A model generated the notes under the pieces. That model saw only the letters and a program-made list of their open reading frames with translations, did no database searches and was not told the origin of the DNA. From an uncultured Ectothiorhodospiraceae bacterium (GTDB lineage Bacteria; Pseudomonadota; Gammaproteobacteria; UBA6429; Thiohalophilaceae): 64,000 nucleotides of DNA. Positions 31,622 to 44,259 of this stretch are shown in pieces. Each line of letters begins with the position of its first letter. Within the stretch, counting starts at the first letter, position 1. Location: NCBI GenBank assembly GCA_947260005.1, contig CAMYOL010000058.1, forward strand, positions 1 through 64,000, in the 5' to 3' direction. The translations under genes and the position numbers were made by a program.

Positions 31622-31649
31622 AAAAAAAGCGAGTCTCAAAGAGACTCGC
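31622..31649 (-). terminator. Rho-independent terminator downstream of fba
   Basis: gcgagtctc-aaa-gagactcgc stem (31629-31649) followed on the minus strand by a T-run (31622-31628). Confidence 0.85.
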
Positions 31650-31678
31650 CTTCTTCAGAACGTTATAAACCGTAATAT

Positions 31679-32752
31679 TTATGCGGCTTTTGTTACCTTT
31701 TGGTCGAGTTCGCCAGAGGCATAACGTTGAACCATATCATCAAGACAAATTGGCTTAATTTTTGATGCATTACCAGCCGAACCAAATGCTTCAAAACGAG
31801 CCTTACAGATCTCTTTCATACCCTTCGTCGATTCTTTTAAGAATTTACGTGGATCAAAGTTTGCCGGGTTATCTGATAAATGCTTACGAATCGCACCGGT
31901 TGAAGCCATACGCAGGTCAGTATCAATATTTACCTTAGCCACACCATGTTTGATGCCTTCTTGAATTTCTTCTACTGGCACACCATAGGTTTGTCCCATA
32001 TCACCACCATAGTTATTGATGATTTCCAACCAGTCCTGAGGCACAGAAGAAGAACCATGCATGACAAGGTGGGTATTTGGGATGCGTTCATGAATTTCCC
32101 TAATACGGTCAATACGTAAAATTTCACCGGTCGGTTCCTTGGTGAATTTGTATGCACCATGCGAAGTACCAATGGCAATCGCCAGGGCATCAACACCGGT
32201 TTGGGCGACAAAATCAGCGGCTTCTTCGACGCTGGTCAACAGCATATCCAAATCCAGCTTACCTTCAGCACCATGGCCATCTTCTTCACCCATTTCACCG
32301 GTTTCCAGCGAACCTAAGCAACCTAATTCGCCTTCTACAGAGACACCACCCGCATGAGCCATTTCAACGACGGTCTTGGTTACATTGACATTATATTCAA
32401 AAGAAGCCGGCGTCTTCATATCTTCCATCAAGGAACCATCCATCATGACTGAACTAAAACCTGACTGGATAGAACGTAAACAAACACCAGGAGCAGAACC
32501 ATGATCCTGATGCATGACGATTGGAATATGAGGATACATTTCCTGGGCAGCCATGATTAGATGACGCAGGAAGGGTTCGCCCGCATACGAGCGAGCGCCC
32601 GCAGAACCTTGCATGATGACAGGACTATTAGTCTCGTCTGCTGCCTGCATAATGGAATGTACTTGTTCCATGTTATTAACATTGAATGCCGGCATGCCAT
32701 AACCATTTTCGGCAGCGTGATCCAGTAATTGTCGTAGTGAAATAAGGGCCAT
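31679..32752 (-). CDS. fba: Class II fructose-bisphosphate aldolase (Calvin-cycle subtype)
   Basis: 357 aa; [71 protein letters not shown]. Confidence 0.95.
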   Translation of the reverse strand: MALISLRQLLDHAAENGYGMPAFNVNNMEQVHSIMQAADETNSPVIMQGSAGARSYAGEPFLRHLIMAAQEMYPHIPIVMHQDHGSAPGVCLRSIQSGFSSVMMDGSLMEDMKTPASFEYNVNVTKTVVEMAHAGGVSVEGELGCLGSLETGEMGEEDGHGAEGKLDLDMLLTSVEEAADFVAQTGVDALAIAIGTSHGAYKFTKEPTGEILRIDRIREIHERIPNTHLVMHGSSSVPQDWLEIINNYGGDMGQTYGVPVEEIQEGIKHGVAKVNIDTDLRMASTGAIRKHLSDNPANFDPRKFLKESTKGMKEICKARFEAFGSAGNASKIKPICLDDMVQRYASGELDQKVTKAA

Positions 32753-32810
32753 CTTGGACCTCCTTTTAAAGTTGCAACATAACTAATTGATTAATATAAA
32801 TTTATTTGGT

Positions 32811-34268
32811 TTATTCATCAGCATTAGAGTGATTTTCGCTCAATTCACCGACTCGTACAATTTTGAGTCCATTGGTACCACCCAATTCACCCATCATATC
32901 CCCTTTGGTAATCACGACCAGGTCACCATCACGAACAGCACCCCGGCGTAGCAGCTCATCAACCGCTTCACGGTTAATCTCCGCATGGTCTTTCACCGCC
33001 GGCTCAAAGCTAACGGGATAGACACCACGATAAAGGGTTACTTTTCTACGCGTCTCAACATGCTGCGTCAAGGCATAGATAGGAATTCCGGAGCTGATTC
33101 GCGACATCCACAATGCCGTCGAACCCGATTCTGTTAAAGCGGCAATCGCTTTTACATGTAAGTGATTCGCCGAATACATTGCCGCCATCGCGATGGCTTC
33201 ATCGATACGCTCAAAAGTGGTGTCGATACGATGATCGGAGCGAGTGACTTCCCGCTCTTTTTCTGCCTCAAGACAAATTCGATCCATTGCAGCAATCGTT
33301 AAATCTGGATAGTCTCCCGTCGCGGTTTCAGCAGATAACATCACCGCATCCGTACCATCGAGTACCGCATTGGCAACATCAAACACTTCAGCGCGGGTGG
33401 GTAACTGGCTGGTAATCATTGACTCCATCATTTGAGTCGCCGTAATGGCCACACAGTTTCGAGTCCGTGCCTGACTAATCAAACGCTTCTGCACAGGAGG
33501 CAAGGCGGCATCGCCGATCTCAACTCCCAAATCGCCACGAGCAATCATGATCGCATCAGAGGCATCAATAATCTCTTCTACCACTGATAAACATTCAGCA
33601 CGTTCAATCTTGGCAACAATACCACCCTGGCAGCCTGCTTCACGCAATAATCCACGAGCCTCATCAACATCCTGTGCATGACGAACAAACGATACCGCAA
33701 GATAATCGACATCCATTTTCGCTGCAGTGACGATATCCGCGCGGTCTTTATCGGTTAGTGCTGGTGCCGATAAGCCGCCACCTTGTTTATTAATGCCTTT
33801 GCGATCGCTTAATACTCCGCCTACCATCACCCGGCAGATTACCTCGGTGTCAGTTGATTCGTTGACCCAGAAAACAACCCGGCCATCATCCAATAATAAA
33901 GTATCACCACGCTTAACATCATTAGGTAAGTCTTTATAGGCAAGGCCGACCCGATTTTTATCACCCGCGGATTTTCCTAACTTGGTATCCAGGATAAAGG
34001 TGTCACCTTCTTCAAGCACAACCTTACCTTTGGTAAATTTTTCAATACGGATTTTAGGACCTTGTAAATCAGCCAGAACGCCAACTTGACGGCCATGGGC
34101 ACGGGCACGATTACGAACGCGCTCTGCACGCTCCAGGTGTTCTTCTTCTGATCCATGTGAGAAATTAATGCGGACGACATCAACTCCTGCTTCAAGAATC
34201 TTGTCCAGCATCTTGGGATCATCGGTTGATGGTCCCAGAGTGGCCATAATTTTAGTTCTCCGTAACAT
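32811..34268 (-). CDS. pyk: Pyruvate kinase
   Basis: RRTKIMATLGPSTDDPKMLDKILEAGVDVVRINFSHG; IMIARGDLGVEIG; ATQMMESMI. Confidence 0.96.
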   Translation of the reverse strand: MLRRTKIMATLGPSTDDPKMLDKILEAGVDVVRINFSHGSEEEHLERAERVRNRARAHGRQVGVLADLQGPKIRIEKFTKGKVVLEEGDTFILDTKLGKSAGDKNRVGLAYKDLPNDVKRGDTLLLDDGRVVFWVNESTDTEVICRVMVGGVLSDRKGINKQGGGLSAPALTDKDRADIVTAAKMDVDYLAVSFVRHAQDVDEARGLLREAGCQGGIVAKIERAECLSVVEEIIDASDAIMIARGDLGVEIGDAALPPVQKRLISQARTRNCVAITATQMMESMITSQLPTRAEVFDVANAVLDGTDAVMLSAETATGDYPDLTIAAMDRICLEAEKEREVTRSDHRIDTTFERIDEAIAMAAMYSANHLHVKAIAALTESGSTALWMSRISSGIPIYALTQHVETRRKVTLYRGVYPVSFEPAVKDHAEINREAVDELLRRGAVRDGDLVVITKGDMMGELGGTNGLKIVRVGELSENHSNADE

Positions 34269-34361
34269 GCGTTTGTATTTAGACTCGCTGTTTAATGTGG
34301 AGGGTTAGTATATATGAAGTTGCTGTGCATAAAATAACGAATACACAAACGCTTCATCTCA

Positions 34362-35540
34362 TTATTTGGCTCGGTCTTCCAACATAGCAACGGCTGGCAA
34401 CGTTTTGCCTTCCAGGTATTCCAGGAATGCACCACCGGCTGTCGAGATGTAAGAAACTTTGTCATAAATATCATATTTCTGAATGGCCGCAATCGTGTCT
34501 CCGCCACCGGCCAGACTAAAACCATCTGTTTCTGCAATGGCCATCGATACGGTCTTGGTGCCTTCGCCAAATTGGTCAAATTCGAAAACACCGACTGGGC
34601 CATTCCAGACAATTGTACCGGCCTTGGAAATAATATCAGCCAGTTCAGCGGCAGACTTAGGACCAATATCAAAAATCATATCGTCATCTGCAACATCTTC
34701 CGGGTTCTTTAGTACAGCTGGTTCGTTTTCATCAAAATTCTTGCCACAAACTACATCAACCGCAATAGGAATATTCGCACCACGTGCCTTCATCTTTTCA
34801 ATCAGTGCTTTTGCTGTATCCACCAGGTCATCTTCACATAAAGATTTGCCAACATTGTGGCCCATCGCTTTTAAGAAAGTATTCGCGATGCCGCCGCCAA
34901 CAACTAGTTGGTCAACTTTTTCAGACAACGCTTCCAGTACCGTTAGCTTGGTAGACACTTTTGAACCGCCAACGATAGCCACCATTGGGCGAGCAGGCTC
35001 AGCAAGCGCTTTCGCCAGGCTATCCAGTTCTTCTGATAATAACAGTCCTGCACATGCAGTGGGTGCAAACTTACCAGCACCATGCGTAGAAGCCTGTGCA
35101 CGGTGAGCCGTACCGAAGGCATCCATAACAAACACATCACAAAGTGCTGCATATTTCTTAGCGAGTGCTTCGTCATCTTTCTTTTCACCCGCATTAAAAC
35201 GAACGTTTTCTAATAAAACACATTCACCAGCAGCCACATCAACACCACCATCGAGGTAGTCTTTAACTAATTTAACGTCTTTACCTAACTTAGCAGACAT
35301 ATCCGCTGCAATAGGTGCCATAGAGTTCTCTTCATCAACCTTGCCTTCTTCGGGGCGGCCACGATGAGACATCACCATCACAGAAGCACCGGCTTTCATG
35401 CAGTGCTCAACGGTCGGCATAGACGCAGTAATACGCGCATCTGATGTCACTTTGCCATCTTTAACAGGTACATTTAAATCGGCGCGAATCAAAACACGCT
35501 TACCAGACAGATCAAGATCCGTCAGCTTTATAAAAGACAT
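34362..35540 (-). CDS. pgk: Phosphoglycerate kinase
   Basis: [54 protein letters not shown]. Start at [11 protein letters not shown]. Confidence 0.96.
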   Translation of the reverse strand: MSFIKLTDLDLSGKRVLIRADLNVPVKDGKVTSDARITASMPTVEHCMKAGASVMVMSHRGRPEEGKVDEENSMAPIAADMSAKLGKDVKLVKDYLDGGVDVAAGECVLLENVRFNAGEKKDDEALAKKYAALCDVFVMDAFGTAHRAQASTHGAGKFAPTACAGLLLSEELDSLAKALAEPARPMVAIVGGSKVSTKLTVLEALSEKVDQLVVGGGIANTFLKAMGHNVGKSLCEDDLVDTAKALIEKMKARGANIPIAVDVVCGKNFDENEPAVLKNPEDVADDDMIFDIGPKSAAELADIISKAGTIVWNGPVGVFEFDQFGEGTKTVSMAIAETDGFSLAGGGDTIAAIQKYDIYDKVSYISTAGGAFLEYLEGKTLPAVAMLEDRAK

Positions 35541-35618
35541 AAAAACTCCTAAATTTTTCAAAAACAATTAGCAAAACAAACTTACTTACGGGCTTTGCTA
35601 ATTATTTCTACTCATTTC

Positions 35619-35702
35619 TGTGATTGTCATTCCCGCGAAGGCGGGAATCTAGAGCGTCTAATTCAGTTCTGGATTCCCGCCTTCGCGGGAATGACGATCA
35701 CA
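35619..35702. repeat. 35-bp-arm inverted repeat of the gtcattcccgcgaaggcgggaatc family
   Basis: Arms 35619-35653 and 35668-35702 with 2 mismatches, 14-nt loop. Confidence 0.9.
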
Positions 35703-35768
35703 ATTATTTCTTTCGTTATACAATGGGGTAAATAACACCCACATGCTTATTTCATAGACTACGAATTA

Positions 35769-35933
35769 TTAAGCGAGAGATTTTGTTCTCTGGCCATTGC
35801 CGCTAGAATTTCTTTTAAGCGAGCAATTTGCTCAGTATCTCCCGTGTATTTAAGCGAGAGATTTTGCGCACTTGCCCATTGCTCCTATAATTTCTTTTTA
35901 AGCGAGCAATTTGTGCAATTTACTCGCGAGTAA

Positions 35934-35950
<17 letters not shown>
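35769..35950. repeat. Three imperfect copies (about 81-84 bp period) of a ttaagcgagagattttg unit
   Basis: Copies at 35769, 35850 and 35934; interleaved taagcgagcaatttg variants near 35815 and 35899. Confidence 0.85.
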
Positions 35951-37068
<1,118 letters not shown>

Positions 37069-37093
37069 CTAATTATTTTATTAACTAAAAATC

Positions 37094-39064
37094 TTACAAA
37101 ACAAACTCAACGGCTTGCACAACGTTTTCAACGGTGAAACCAAATTCTTTAAACAGCTCAGAGGCTGGGGCAGACTCACCAAAGTGATCAATACCCACCA
37201 CGACATCTGCGTATTTATACCAACCATCGGTCACGGCAGCTTCAACCGCAACAGTTGGTGCATCTGCTAGGACGGCTGTTTGATAGGCTTCATCCTGAGC
37301 TTCGAAGACATCAACAGAAGGCATAGACACGACGCGAATCTTTTTACCACTCATGGCTTCGGCTGCACCGACTGCCAACGCAACTTCTGAACCGGTTGCA
37401 ATAATGACCGCATCGGGCTCACCATCACAATCTTTTAAGATGTAACCACCCTTGGCGATGTCAGCGATTTGGGTGTCGTTGCGTTCCTGATGAGGTAGAC
37501 CCTGGCGAGAGAAAATCAAACAGCTTGGACCTTCTTTACGCTCAATGGCTTTTGCCCAACTTACCGCTGATTCAACGGCATCACAGGGACGCCATACCGA
37601 CATATTTGGAATCATGCGTAAGGTAGGGATCTGTTCAATCGGTTGGTGAGTAGGACCGTCTTCTCCCAAACCAATCGAATCGTGAGTGTAAACAAAAACA
37701 CTTTGTATTTTCATTAATGCCGCCATGCGCAATGCATTACGTGCATATTCAGAAAACATCAAGAAGGTCGCGCCGAAAGGAATGAAACCACCATGTAAAG
37801 CCAGGCCATTAATAATGGCCGACATACCAAATTCGCGTACACCGTAGTTTACATAGTTCGCTTCAACGTTGTTGATCATAGGCTTGTAACCAGACCATTC
37901 CGTCAGGTTAGAACAACCCAGATCAGCCGAACCACCAAATAATTCAGGTGCGGCGGGTGAATAGGCCTCGATAGCCGCTAACGAAGCCTGGCGTGTCGCT
38001 GGACTTTTTGCTTCAGCATTCACATTAGCAACAAACTCGGCAGACTTGACTGCCCAGTCAGAAGGTAGGTCGCCTTTCATGCGACGTTCGAATTCAGCGG
38101 CCAGCTCAGGATAAGCCGATTTATAAGCTGCGAACTTTTCGTCCCAGGTTTTTTCTGCAGCTGCGCCGGACTCTTTCGCATCCCAGCCATTGTATACATT
38201 GGCTGGAACTTCAAATGCGGCATGATCCCAGCCGATCGCTGCTTTGGTCAGGTTAATTTCTTCTTCACCTAAAGGGGCACCGTGACAGGCATGACTACCG
38301 GCTTTATTTGGTGAACCAAATCCAATGGTGGTCTTACAGCAAATCATCGTTGGCTTGTCCGTCATGGCTTTCGCGGTTTCAACGGCTTTTTTGATTGCTT
38401 CCGGATCATGGCCATCTACGTCAGCAATCACGTGCCAACCATAAGATTCAAAACGCTTAGGGGTATCATCGGTAAACCAGCCATCAACATGACCATCAAT
38501 AGAGATACCGTTGTCATCCCAGAAGGCAATTAATTTACCCAGCCCGAGCGTACCGGCTAATGAACAGGCCTCATGAGAGATACCTTCCATTAAACAACCA
38601 TCACCTAAAAATACATAGGTGTGGTGATCAACAATATCGTGACCTTTTTGATTGAATTGACCTGCCAACGCCTTTTCAGCAATCGCCATACCAACGGCAT
38701 TGGTGATGCCCTGGCCTAATGGGCCAGTCGTGGTTTCAACACCAGGGGCATATCCATATTCAGGATGGCCAGGGGTCTTCGAATGCAATTGGCGGAAGTT
38801 CTTCAGATCTTCAATCGACAATTCATAACCCGTCAAATGCAGCAATGAATAGATAAGCATCGATCCATGACCATTCGATAAAACAAAGCGATCGCGGTCA
38901 TACCAGTTTGGGTTGGTTGGGTTATGTTTCAGGAAATCATTCCATAACACTTCGGCGATATCCGCCATTCCCATGGGTGCCCCAGGATGACCTGAGTTGG
39001 CTTTCTGAACCGCATCCATACTTAATGCACGTACTGCGTTGGCTAATTCTCTGCGAGAAGACAT
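37094..39064 (-). CDS. tkt: Transketolase
   Basis: [82 protein letters not shown]-supported start at 39064. Confidence 0.96.
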   Translation of the reverse strand: MSSRRELANAVRALSMDAVQKANSGHPGAPMGMADIAEVLWNDFLKHNPTNPNWYDRDRFVLSNGHGSMLIYSLLHLTGYELSIEDLKNFRQLHSKTPGHPEYGYAPGVETTTGPLGQGITNAVGMAIAEKALAGQFNQKGHDIVDHHTYVFLGDGCLMEGISHEACSLAGTLGLGKLIAFWDDNGISIDGHVDGWFTDDTPKRFESYGWHVIADVDGHDPEAIKKAVETAKAMTDKPTMICCKTTIGFGSPNKAGSHACHGAPLGEEEINLTKAAIGWDHAAFEVPANVYNGWDAKESGAAAEKTWDEKFAAYKSAYPELAAEFERRMKGDLPSDWAVKSAEFVANVNAEAKSPATRQASLAAIEAYSPAAPELFGGSADLGCSNLTEWSGYKPMINNVEANYVNYGVREFGMSAIINGLALHGGFIPFGATFLMFSEYARNALRMAALMKIQSVFVYTHDSIGLGEDGPTHQPIEQIPTLRMIPNMSVWRPCDAVESAVSWAKAIERKEGPSCLIFSRQGLPHQERNDTQIADIAKGGYILKDCDGEPDAVIIATGSEVALAVGAAEAMSGKKIRVVSMPSVDVFEAQDEAYQTAVLADAPTVAVEAAVTDGWYKYADVVVGIDHFGESAPASELFKEFGFTVENVVQAVEFVL

Positions 39065-39109
39065 AGTTTGCTCCTGTTTTGCTGTTGCTGTCATGGCTTC
39101 AGCCCCTAA

Positions 39110-39350
39110 AAGTTGTAAAAGAAACCGTCCGCGCCACGTATTTAAATGGCACGGTATAAAAAAATTTGTTCGCCGGGAATCCCCTGTGGCGTTTGCGTGG
39201 CCTTATCGTATTTTTCAGGCCCGTATTTGCGGTATACGTAATACTTGCACAGCCCTTAAACCGAGTCTGGCATCGAACCTAAGCGGCCCACCCCGCAATT
39301 GAGCGGGCGATTTTCCCATTTTTTGCCTATCGCAGGCAATAGAATTCTCT
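39110..39350 (-). other. GC-rich structured leader or ncRNA candidate upstream of tkt
   Basis: GC-rich block with paired segments: ccgtgccatttaaatacgtggcgcgg, cccgctcaattgcggg, ggccttatcgtatttttcaggcc. Family not identified; strand uncertain. Confidence 0.3.
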
Positions 39351-39578
39351 TTATACAGATATTCAATCCTTTAAAAAGCCATTTGATACAATAGGGAAAT
39401 ATGATATATATGTTTTAAATCAATAGCTTATCTTCTTTATTCGGGTAATTAATCTGATTTAAAACGAGTACGATATATATTCATATTGGTTGTTATTTAG
39501 GCTTTTTCACAGACCTGATGCCGATATCCAGTGGAATATGGCGACTTGAACTAGAGAACCAGCTGCCAACAAGCCATA

Positions 39579-40136
39579 TTAGGCCGCTTTCCATTTTATT
39601 GAACAGCCCATAGAGGGTACTTGCTGCTCTGGCCCCTGCCCGGTTTGGGCAATTTGCTTCATGGCCTCAAATAAATCACGCCGAACATCGGCTGCAGCTG
39701 TCTCCTTACGGCTTTCATCCAGTCGACCTCGGTATTGTAGAAGCAAATCAGCGTTATAACCGAAAAAATCCGGGGTGCAGACCGCCCCATAGGCTTGGGC
39801 AACCTGTTGTGATTCATCCAGCAGATATGGAAAAGGAAAATCAAATTCTTTTGCAACCCGCGCCATATTATCGAACGAGTCTTCCTCGTAATCGGTGGGA
39901 TCATTCGACATGATCGCGACACTATTAATGCCGTACGTTTGCAACTCGCGGGTATCACGGACAATACGCTCGCGAATCGCCTTCACATAAGGACAATGAT
40001 TACAAATAAACATGACTAATAATCCTGCCTCTCCCCGGCAATCAGCCGGCGTCCATATTTTGCCATCCACACCCGGTAGTTCGAAATCAATCACTGATTG
40101 GCCAAAATCGCATATCGGGGTTTCAAGGCTAACCAT
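39579..40136 (-). CDS. Thioredoxin-fold/peroxiredoxin-like (AhpC/TSA) protein
   Basis: 185 aa; DCRGEAGLLVMFICNHCPYVKAIRERIVRDTRELQTYGINSVAIMSNDPTDYEEDS. Confidence 0.85.
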   Translation of the reverse strand: MVSLETPICDFGQSVIDFELPGVDGKIWTPADCRGEAGLLVMFICNHCPYVKAIRERIVRDTRELQTYGINSVAIMSNDPTDYEEDSFDNMARVAKEFDFPFPYLLDESQQVAQAYGAVCTPDFFGYNADLLLQYRGRLDESRKETAAADVRRDLFEAMKQIAQTGQGPEQQVPSMGCSIKWKAA

Positions 40137-40325
40137 AGTGTCTCTCCTAAATTTATTGTTGATTCTTATTAAATTAAATCTGAGTTAAACATTTTAGTAA
40201 CTTTTCTGATGAAAATGAACTACAAACAGACCAATCTGCTGCAATCTCGTGGCAATCAAGCTAGAATGCGCAGCTTAAATTATATAAATCCAAATTTCAG
40301 ACAGAATTTTTAAGGAACGTAGCCG

Positions 40326-41498
40326 ATGTCAAACTCACACCTATTTACCTCAGAATCCGTTTCGGAAGGACACCCGGATAAGGTTGCCGATCAAATCTCG
40401 GACGCGGTACTCGATGCCATTTTTGAACAGGATAATAAAGCGCGGGTCGCCTGTGAAACCATGGTCAATACCGGCATGGTCGTTTTGTCAGGTGAAATTA
40501 CCACTAGCGCCTGGGTCGATATGCAAGCCGTGGTAAGACAAACTGTGAAAGAGATTGGTTATAACAGCTCAGAAATGGGCTTTGATTACGAATCCTGTGC
40601 CGTACTGACATCGATTGATAAACAATCGGCTGATATCGCAATGGGGGTCGACGAATCGAGCGACCATGAACAAGGCGCCGGAGACCAGGGTCTGATGTTT
40701 GGCTATGCCAGCAATGAGACTGAGGTCTTAATGCCCGCACCCATCAGCTTTGCACATGCTTTAGTAAAACGTCAGGCTGAAGTTCGTAAAAATGGCACGC
40801 TACCCTGGTTACGCCCAGATGCGAAAAGCCAGGTAACATTTAAATATGAAGATAATATCCCGGTTGGCATTGATGCCGTGGTGTTATCCACTCAGCATAA
40901 TCCTGAAATCGAACAAAAAGCGTTAACTGAAGCGGTAATGGATGAGATTATCAAACCCATTTTACCGGCCAAGTGGTTAAGTAAAGATACAAACTATTTC
41001 ATTAATCCAACCGGCCGATTTGTGATTGGTGGCCCGGTCGGTGATTGTGGTCTCACTGGACGTAAAATTATTGTTGATACTTATGGCGGTATGGCTCGCC
41101 ATGGTGGTGGCGCGTTCTCTGGTAAGGACCCATCAAAAGTGGATCGCTCCGCAGCATACGCCGGACGCTATGTCGCGAAAAATCTGGTCGCTGCCGGCTT
41201 AGCTGATCGTTGTGAGATTCAAGTTTCCTATGCCATCGGGGTTGCAGAACCCACTTCCATTAGTGTTGAAACTTTTGGCACAGGCAAAGTTGATGATGCC
41301 CGTATTGTTGAATTGGTGCGTGAACACTTCGATCTGCGTGCAGGTGGTCTGGTGAAAATGTTGGATCTCTTGCGTCCAATCTATCGTAACACGGCTGCTT
41401 ACGGTCACTTTGGTCGAGAAGAACCTGAATTTTCCTGGGAAAAAACTGATAAGGCCGATGCCTTACGTGATGCAGCGGGTCTTAACAAAGTTGCCTAA
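40326..41498 (+). CDS. metK: S-adenosylmethionine synthetase
   Basis: 390 aa; [62 protein letters not shown]. Confidence 0.97.
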   Translation: MSNSHLFTSESVSEGHPDKVADQISDAVLDAIFEQDNKARVACETMVNTGMVVLSGEITTSAWVDMQAVVRQTVKEIGYNSSEMGFDYESCAVLTSIDKQSADIAMGVDESSDHEQGAGDQGLMFGYASNETEVLMPAPISFAHALVKRQAEVRKNGTLPWLRPDAKSQVTFKYEDNIPVGIDAVVLSTQHNPEIEQKALTEAVMDEIIKPILPAKWLSKDTNYFINPTGRFVIGGPVGDCGLTGRKIIVDTYGGMARHGGGAFSGKDPSKVDRSAAYAGRYVAKNLVAAGLADRCEIQVSYAIGVAEPTSISVETFGTGKVDDARIVELVREHFDLRAGGLVKMLDLLRPIYRNTAAYGHFGREEPEFSWEKTDKADALRDAAGLNKVA

Positions 41499-41527
41499 TT
41501 CATTTAGATTCCTGATTAAATCATAAA

Positions 41528-41561
41528 AACTGGGGGCAAGATCGCTATTTTACCCCCAGTT
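41528..41561. terminator. Hairpin between metK and ahcY
   Basis: aactgggggc...tacccccagtt stem with no clear downstream U-run on the + strand. Confidence 0.45.
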
Positions 41562-41604
41562 CACCTTCACTATTAACTAATTTTTTACTAAACTACAGAC
41601 CGTC

Positions 41605-41680
41605 ACTTTGAGGAGCGTTGCAGCGGATCATCCGTCAGGCTCGAGGTGAATTCACATTGCAACAACGGCGCTCACCGAAA
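41605..41680 (+). ncRNA. S-adenosylhomocysteine (SAH) riboswitch
   Basis: gaggagcgttgcagcggatcatccgtcaggctcgaggtgaattcacattgcaacaacggcgctcaccg matches the SAH riboswitch signature (GAGGAGCGNUGCA...CAGGCUCG...AACGGCGCUCAC), immediately upstream of ahcY. Confidence 0.92.
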
Positions 41681-41695
41681 CATGGAGTAAAACAC

Positions 41696-43114
41696 ATGAA
41701 CGCGGTGATCGATTCGTTTTCTGATTACAAAGTCGCTGATATCAACCTGGCCGATTGGGGCCGTAAAGAAATTGCCATTGCAGAAACTGAAATGCCCGGT
41801 TTGATGGCAATCCGTGAAGAGTTTGTCAAAGAGCAACCTCTAAAAGGTGCCCGCATCATGGGCAGCATCCACATGACTATTCAAACTGCTGTATTAATTG
41901 AAACGTTGGTTGCGCTAGGTGCTGAAGTCCGTTGGGTTTCCTGCAATATTTTCTCAACTCAAGACCATGCGGCTGCGGCGATTGCTGCACAAGGTATCCC
42001 CGTTTTTGCCTGGAAAGGTGAAACCATCGAAGAGTACTGGTGGTGTACAGAACAAGCGCTGATATGGCCAGACGGCAAACTGCCAAACATGATTCTGGAT
42101 GATGGTGGTGATGCTACATTGCTGGTTCACAAAGGTGTCGAGTTTGAAAAAGCCGGCGCTATTCCTGAAACTAAAGCAGACGATAACGAAGAATATAAAG
42201 CTGTCCTTGATGTCCTGCGCCGCACAATCAAACCAAACTCTACGCTCTGGCAAAAAACAGCCGAGAGCGTCAAAGGTGTAACTGAAGAAACCACCACCGG
42301 TGTACATCGCCTCTATGAAATGCAGGAAAATGGCGACTTATTGTTTCCTGCCATGAATGTGAATGATTCAGCAACAAAATCGAAATTTGATAACTTGTAC
42401 GGTTGCCGTGAATCTCTGATTGACAGTATAAAACGTGCGACTGACGTGATGATTGCCGGTAAAACTTGCGTTGTACTGGGTTATGGCGATGTGGGCAAAG
42501 GTTGTGCGCAGGCCTTCCGCGGTATGGGTGCGACTGTGTGGGTTACAGAAATTGATCCTATATGTGCATTGCAAGCCGCGATGGAAGGTTACCGAGTTGT
42601 TGATATGAATGAAGCCTGTAAATCAGGTGATATCTTTGTAACCACGACTGGCAATATGAACGTTATTCAGCACGATCACATGCTGGCTATGAAAGACGAA
42701 GCCATTGTTTGTAACATTGGTCACTTCGATTCTGAGATTGATATCGCTTCACTTGAAAAATATAAATGGGAAGAGATCAAACCACAGGTTGATCACGTTA
42801 TTTTCCCAGATGGTAAGAAAATAACCATTCTTGCTAAGGGCCGACTGGTTAACCTGGGTTGTGCAACAGGCCATCCAAGTTTCGTTATGTCTGCTTCATT
42901 TACCAATCAAGTAATGGCACAGATAGAGTTCTATCAGAATTCAGAAAACTATAAAAATGAAGTTTATATTTTGCCAAAAATTCTGGATGAAAAAGTGGCT
43001 CGTTTGCATCTTAAGAAAGTAGGTGCTTACCTCAGCACGCTGACCCAGCAGCAAGCTGACTACATTAGCGTACCTGTTGAGGGTCCCTTTAAACCTGAAC
43101 ACTATCGTTATTAA
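41696..43114 (+). CDS. ahcY: Adenosylhomocysteinase
   Basis: [67 protein letters not shown]; ends FKPEHYRY. Start at ATG 41696, after the riboswitch. Confidence 0.96.
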   Translation: MNAVIDSFSDYKVADINLADWGRKEIAIAETEMPGLMAIREEFVKEQPLKGARIMGSIHMTIQTAVLIETLVALGAEVRWVSCNIFSTQDHAAAAIAAQGIPVFAWKGETIEEYWWCTEQALIWPDGKLPNMILDDGGDATLLVHKGVEFEKAGAIPETKADDNEEYKAVLDVLRRTIKPNSTLWQKTAESVKGVTEETTTGVHRLYEMQENGDLLFPAMNVNDSATKSKFDNLYGCRESLIDSIKRATDVMIAGKTCVVLGYGDVGKGCAQAFRGMGATVWVTEIDPICALQAAMEGYRVVDMNEACKSGDIFVTTTGNMNVIQHDHMLAMKDEAIVCNIGHFDSEIDIASLEKYKWEEIKPQVDHVIFPDGKKITILAKGRLVNLGCATGHPSFVMSASFTNQVMAQIEFYQNSENYKNEVYILPKILDEKVARLHLKKVGAYLSTLTQQQADYISVPVEGPFKPEHYRY

Positions 43115-43135
43115 TTTATAAAATAAGAAGATCTC

Positions 43136-43169
43136 AAGGCACGAAGTCGTTTTACTTCGTGCCTTTTTT
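43136..43169 (+). terminator. Rho-independent terminator downstream of ahcY
   Basis: aaggcacgaagt-cgtttt-acttcgtgcctt followed by a T-run. Confidence 0.92.
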
Positions 43170-43193
43170 TTACTGCTTTGCACTACTTTGAAC

Positions 43194-43279
43194 GCTTCGC
43201 GATTCGTGTAGCATTACCTACGCGCTACTACGGGCAACCGCTTCGCGTTTCATGCAGTATTTCCTACGCTGCGCTACGG
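43194..43279. repeat. Two diverged 40-bp direct repeats, period 46
   Basis: gcttcgcgattcgtgtagcattacctacgcgctactacgg / gcttcgcgtttcatgcagtatttcctacgctgcgctacgg. Confidence 0.75.
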
Positions 43280-43330
43280 TCATATCCTGTACTGCAATAA
43301 GTTACGTTAATCATTTATGGAAATAAAAAA

Positions 43331-44182
43331 ATGGAATCACAACGGCAATTTCCACAAACCTTTAGTTTCGAGTTTTTTCCTCCCAGGACTGAAGAAGGCG
43401 CAACAAAGCTAAAAACGGTAAGAGAAAACCTCGCTTTACTGGGACCAAAGTTCTTTTCCGTCACATTTGGCGCAGGTGGTAGTACTCAACAAGGCACCCT
43501 TGATGCTGTTGTCGATATTCAAACATCAGGATCTTCAGCCGCACCGCATATATCTTGCATAGGTACCGATAAACAAACCATTCGTGAACTTTTGGAAACT
43601 TATAAAAGCAATGGTATTAAACATCTTGTCGCCTTACGTGGTGACATGCCTTCAGGTGGTGGGACTTTAAGTGACAGTGATTTTAATTATGCGAACGAAT
43701 TAGTTACTTTTATACGCGAACAATATAATGATTACTTTTTCATTGAAGTGGCAGCTTATCCAGAATTCCATCCGCAGGCTACAAATGCTGAGAATGATTT
43801 AAATAATTTTAAACGTAAAGTCGATGCAGGTGCTGATAGTGCGCTTACGCAGTATTTTTTTAATCCCGACGCTTATTTTCGTTTTATCGATGATTGTGAG
43901 AAACGTAATATCAATATACCTATCGTGCCAGGAATTATGCCCATTACTAACTATACGCAATTAGCCCGCTTCTCGGATATGTGTGGAGCTGAAATTCCCC
44001 GTTGGATACGTAAACGTTTGGAAGGCTTTGGAGACGATAAGAAATCGATAGTCGCATTTGGCGAAGATGTAATTACTGATCTATGTCATCAATTGCTGGA
44101 AGCAGGTTCGCCAGGCTTGCATTTTTATACCTTAAATCAGGCCAGTGCCACCACAGCAATATGGAAAAATTTGGGGCTTTAA
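43331..44182 (+). CDS. metF: Methylenetetrahydrofolate reductase
   Basis: SFEFFPPRTEEGATKL; FSVTFGAGGSTQQGTLDAV; HLVALRGDMPSGGG; PGIMPITNYTQLARFSDMCGAEIP. Confidence 0.95.
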   Translation: MESQRQFPQTFSFEFFPPRTEEGATKLKTVRENLALLGPKFFSVTFGAGGSTQQGTLDAVVDIQTSGSSAAPHISCIGTDKQTIRELLETYKSNGIKHLVALRGDMPSGGGTLSDSDFNYANELVTFIREQYNDYFFIEVAAYPEFHPQATNAENDLNNFKRKVDAGADSALTQYFFNPDAYFRFIDDCEKRNINIPIVPGIMPITNYTQLARFSDMCGAEIPRWIRKRLEGFGDDKKSIVAFGEDVITDLCHQLLEAGSPGLHFYTLNQASATTAIWKNLGL

Positions 44183-44259
44183 ATTTGTAATCTGAATTGT
44201 TCTGTTACTAGTCTATGATAAATAGATATTTTCGATAAAAACTTCCGGAAATCCACTAA

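Noticed and set aside
34483-35106. 207-aa plus ORF antisense to pgk
   Set aside because: Ser/Ala/Pro-rich shadow ORF of a confident pgk.
39110-39350. 6S RNA (ssrS)
   Set aside because: Some resemblance (gttcgcc..cccctg) but conserved 6S central-bubble and 3' motifs not recognised; kept only as generic structured-RNA candidate.
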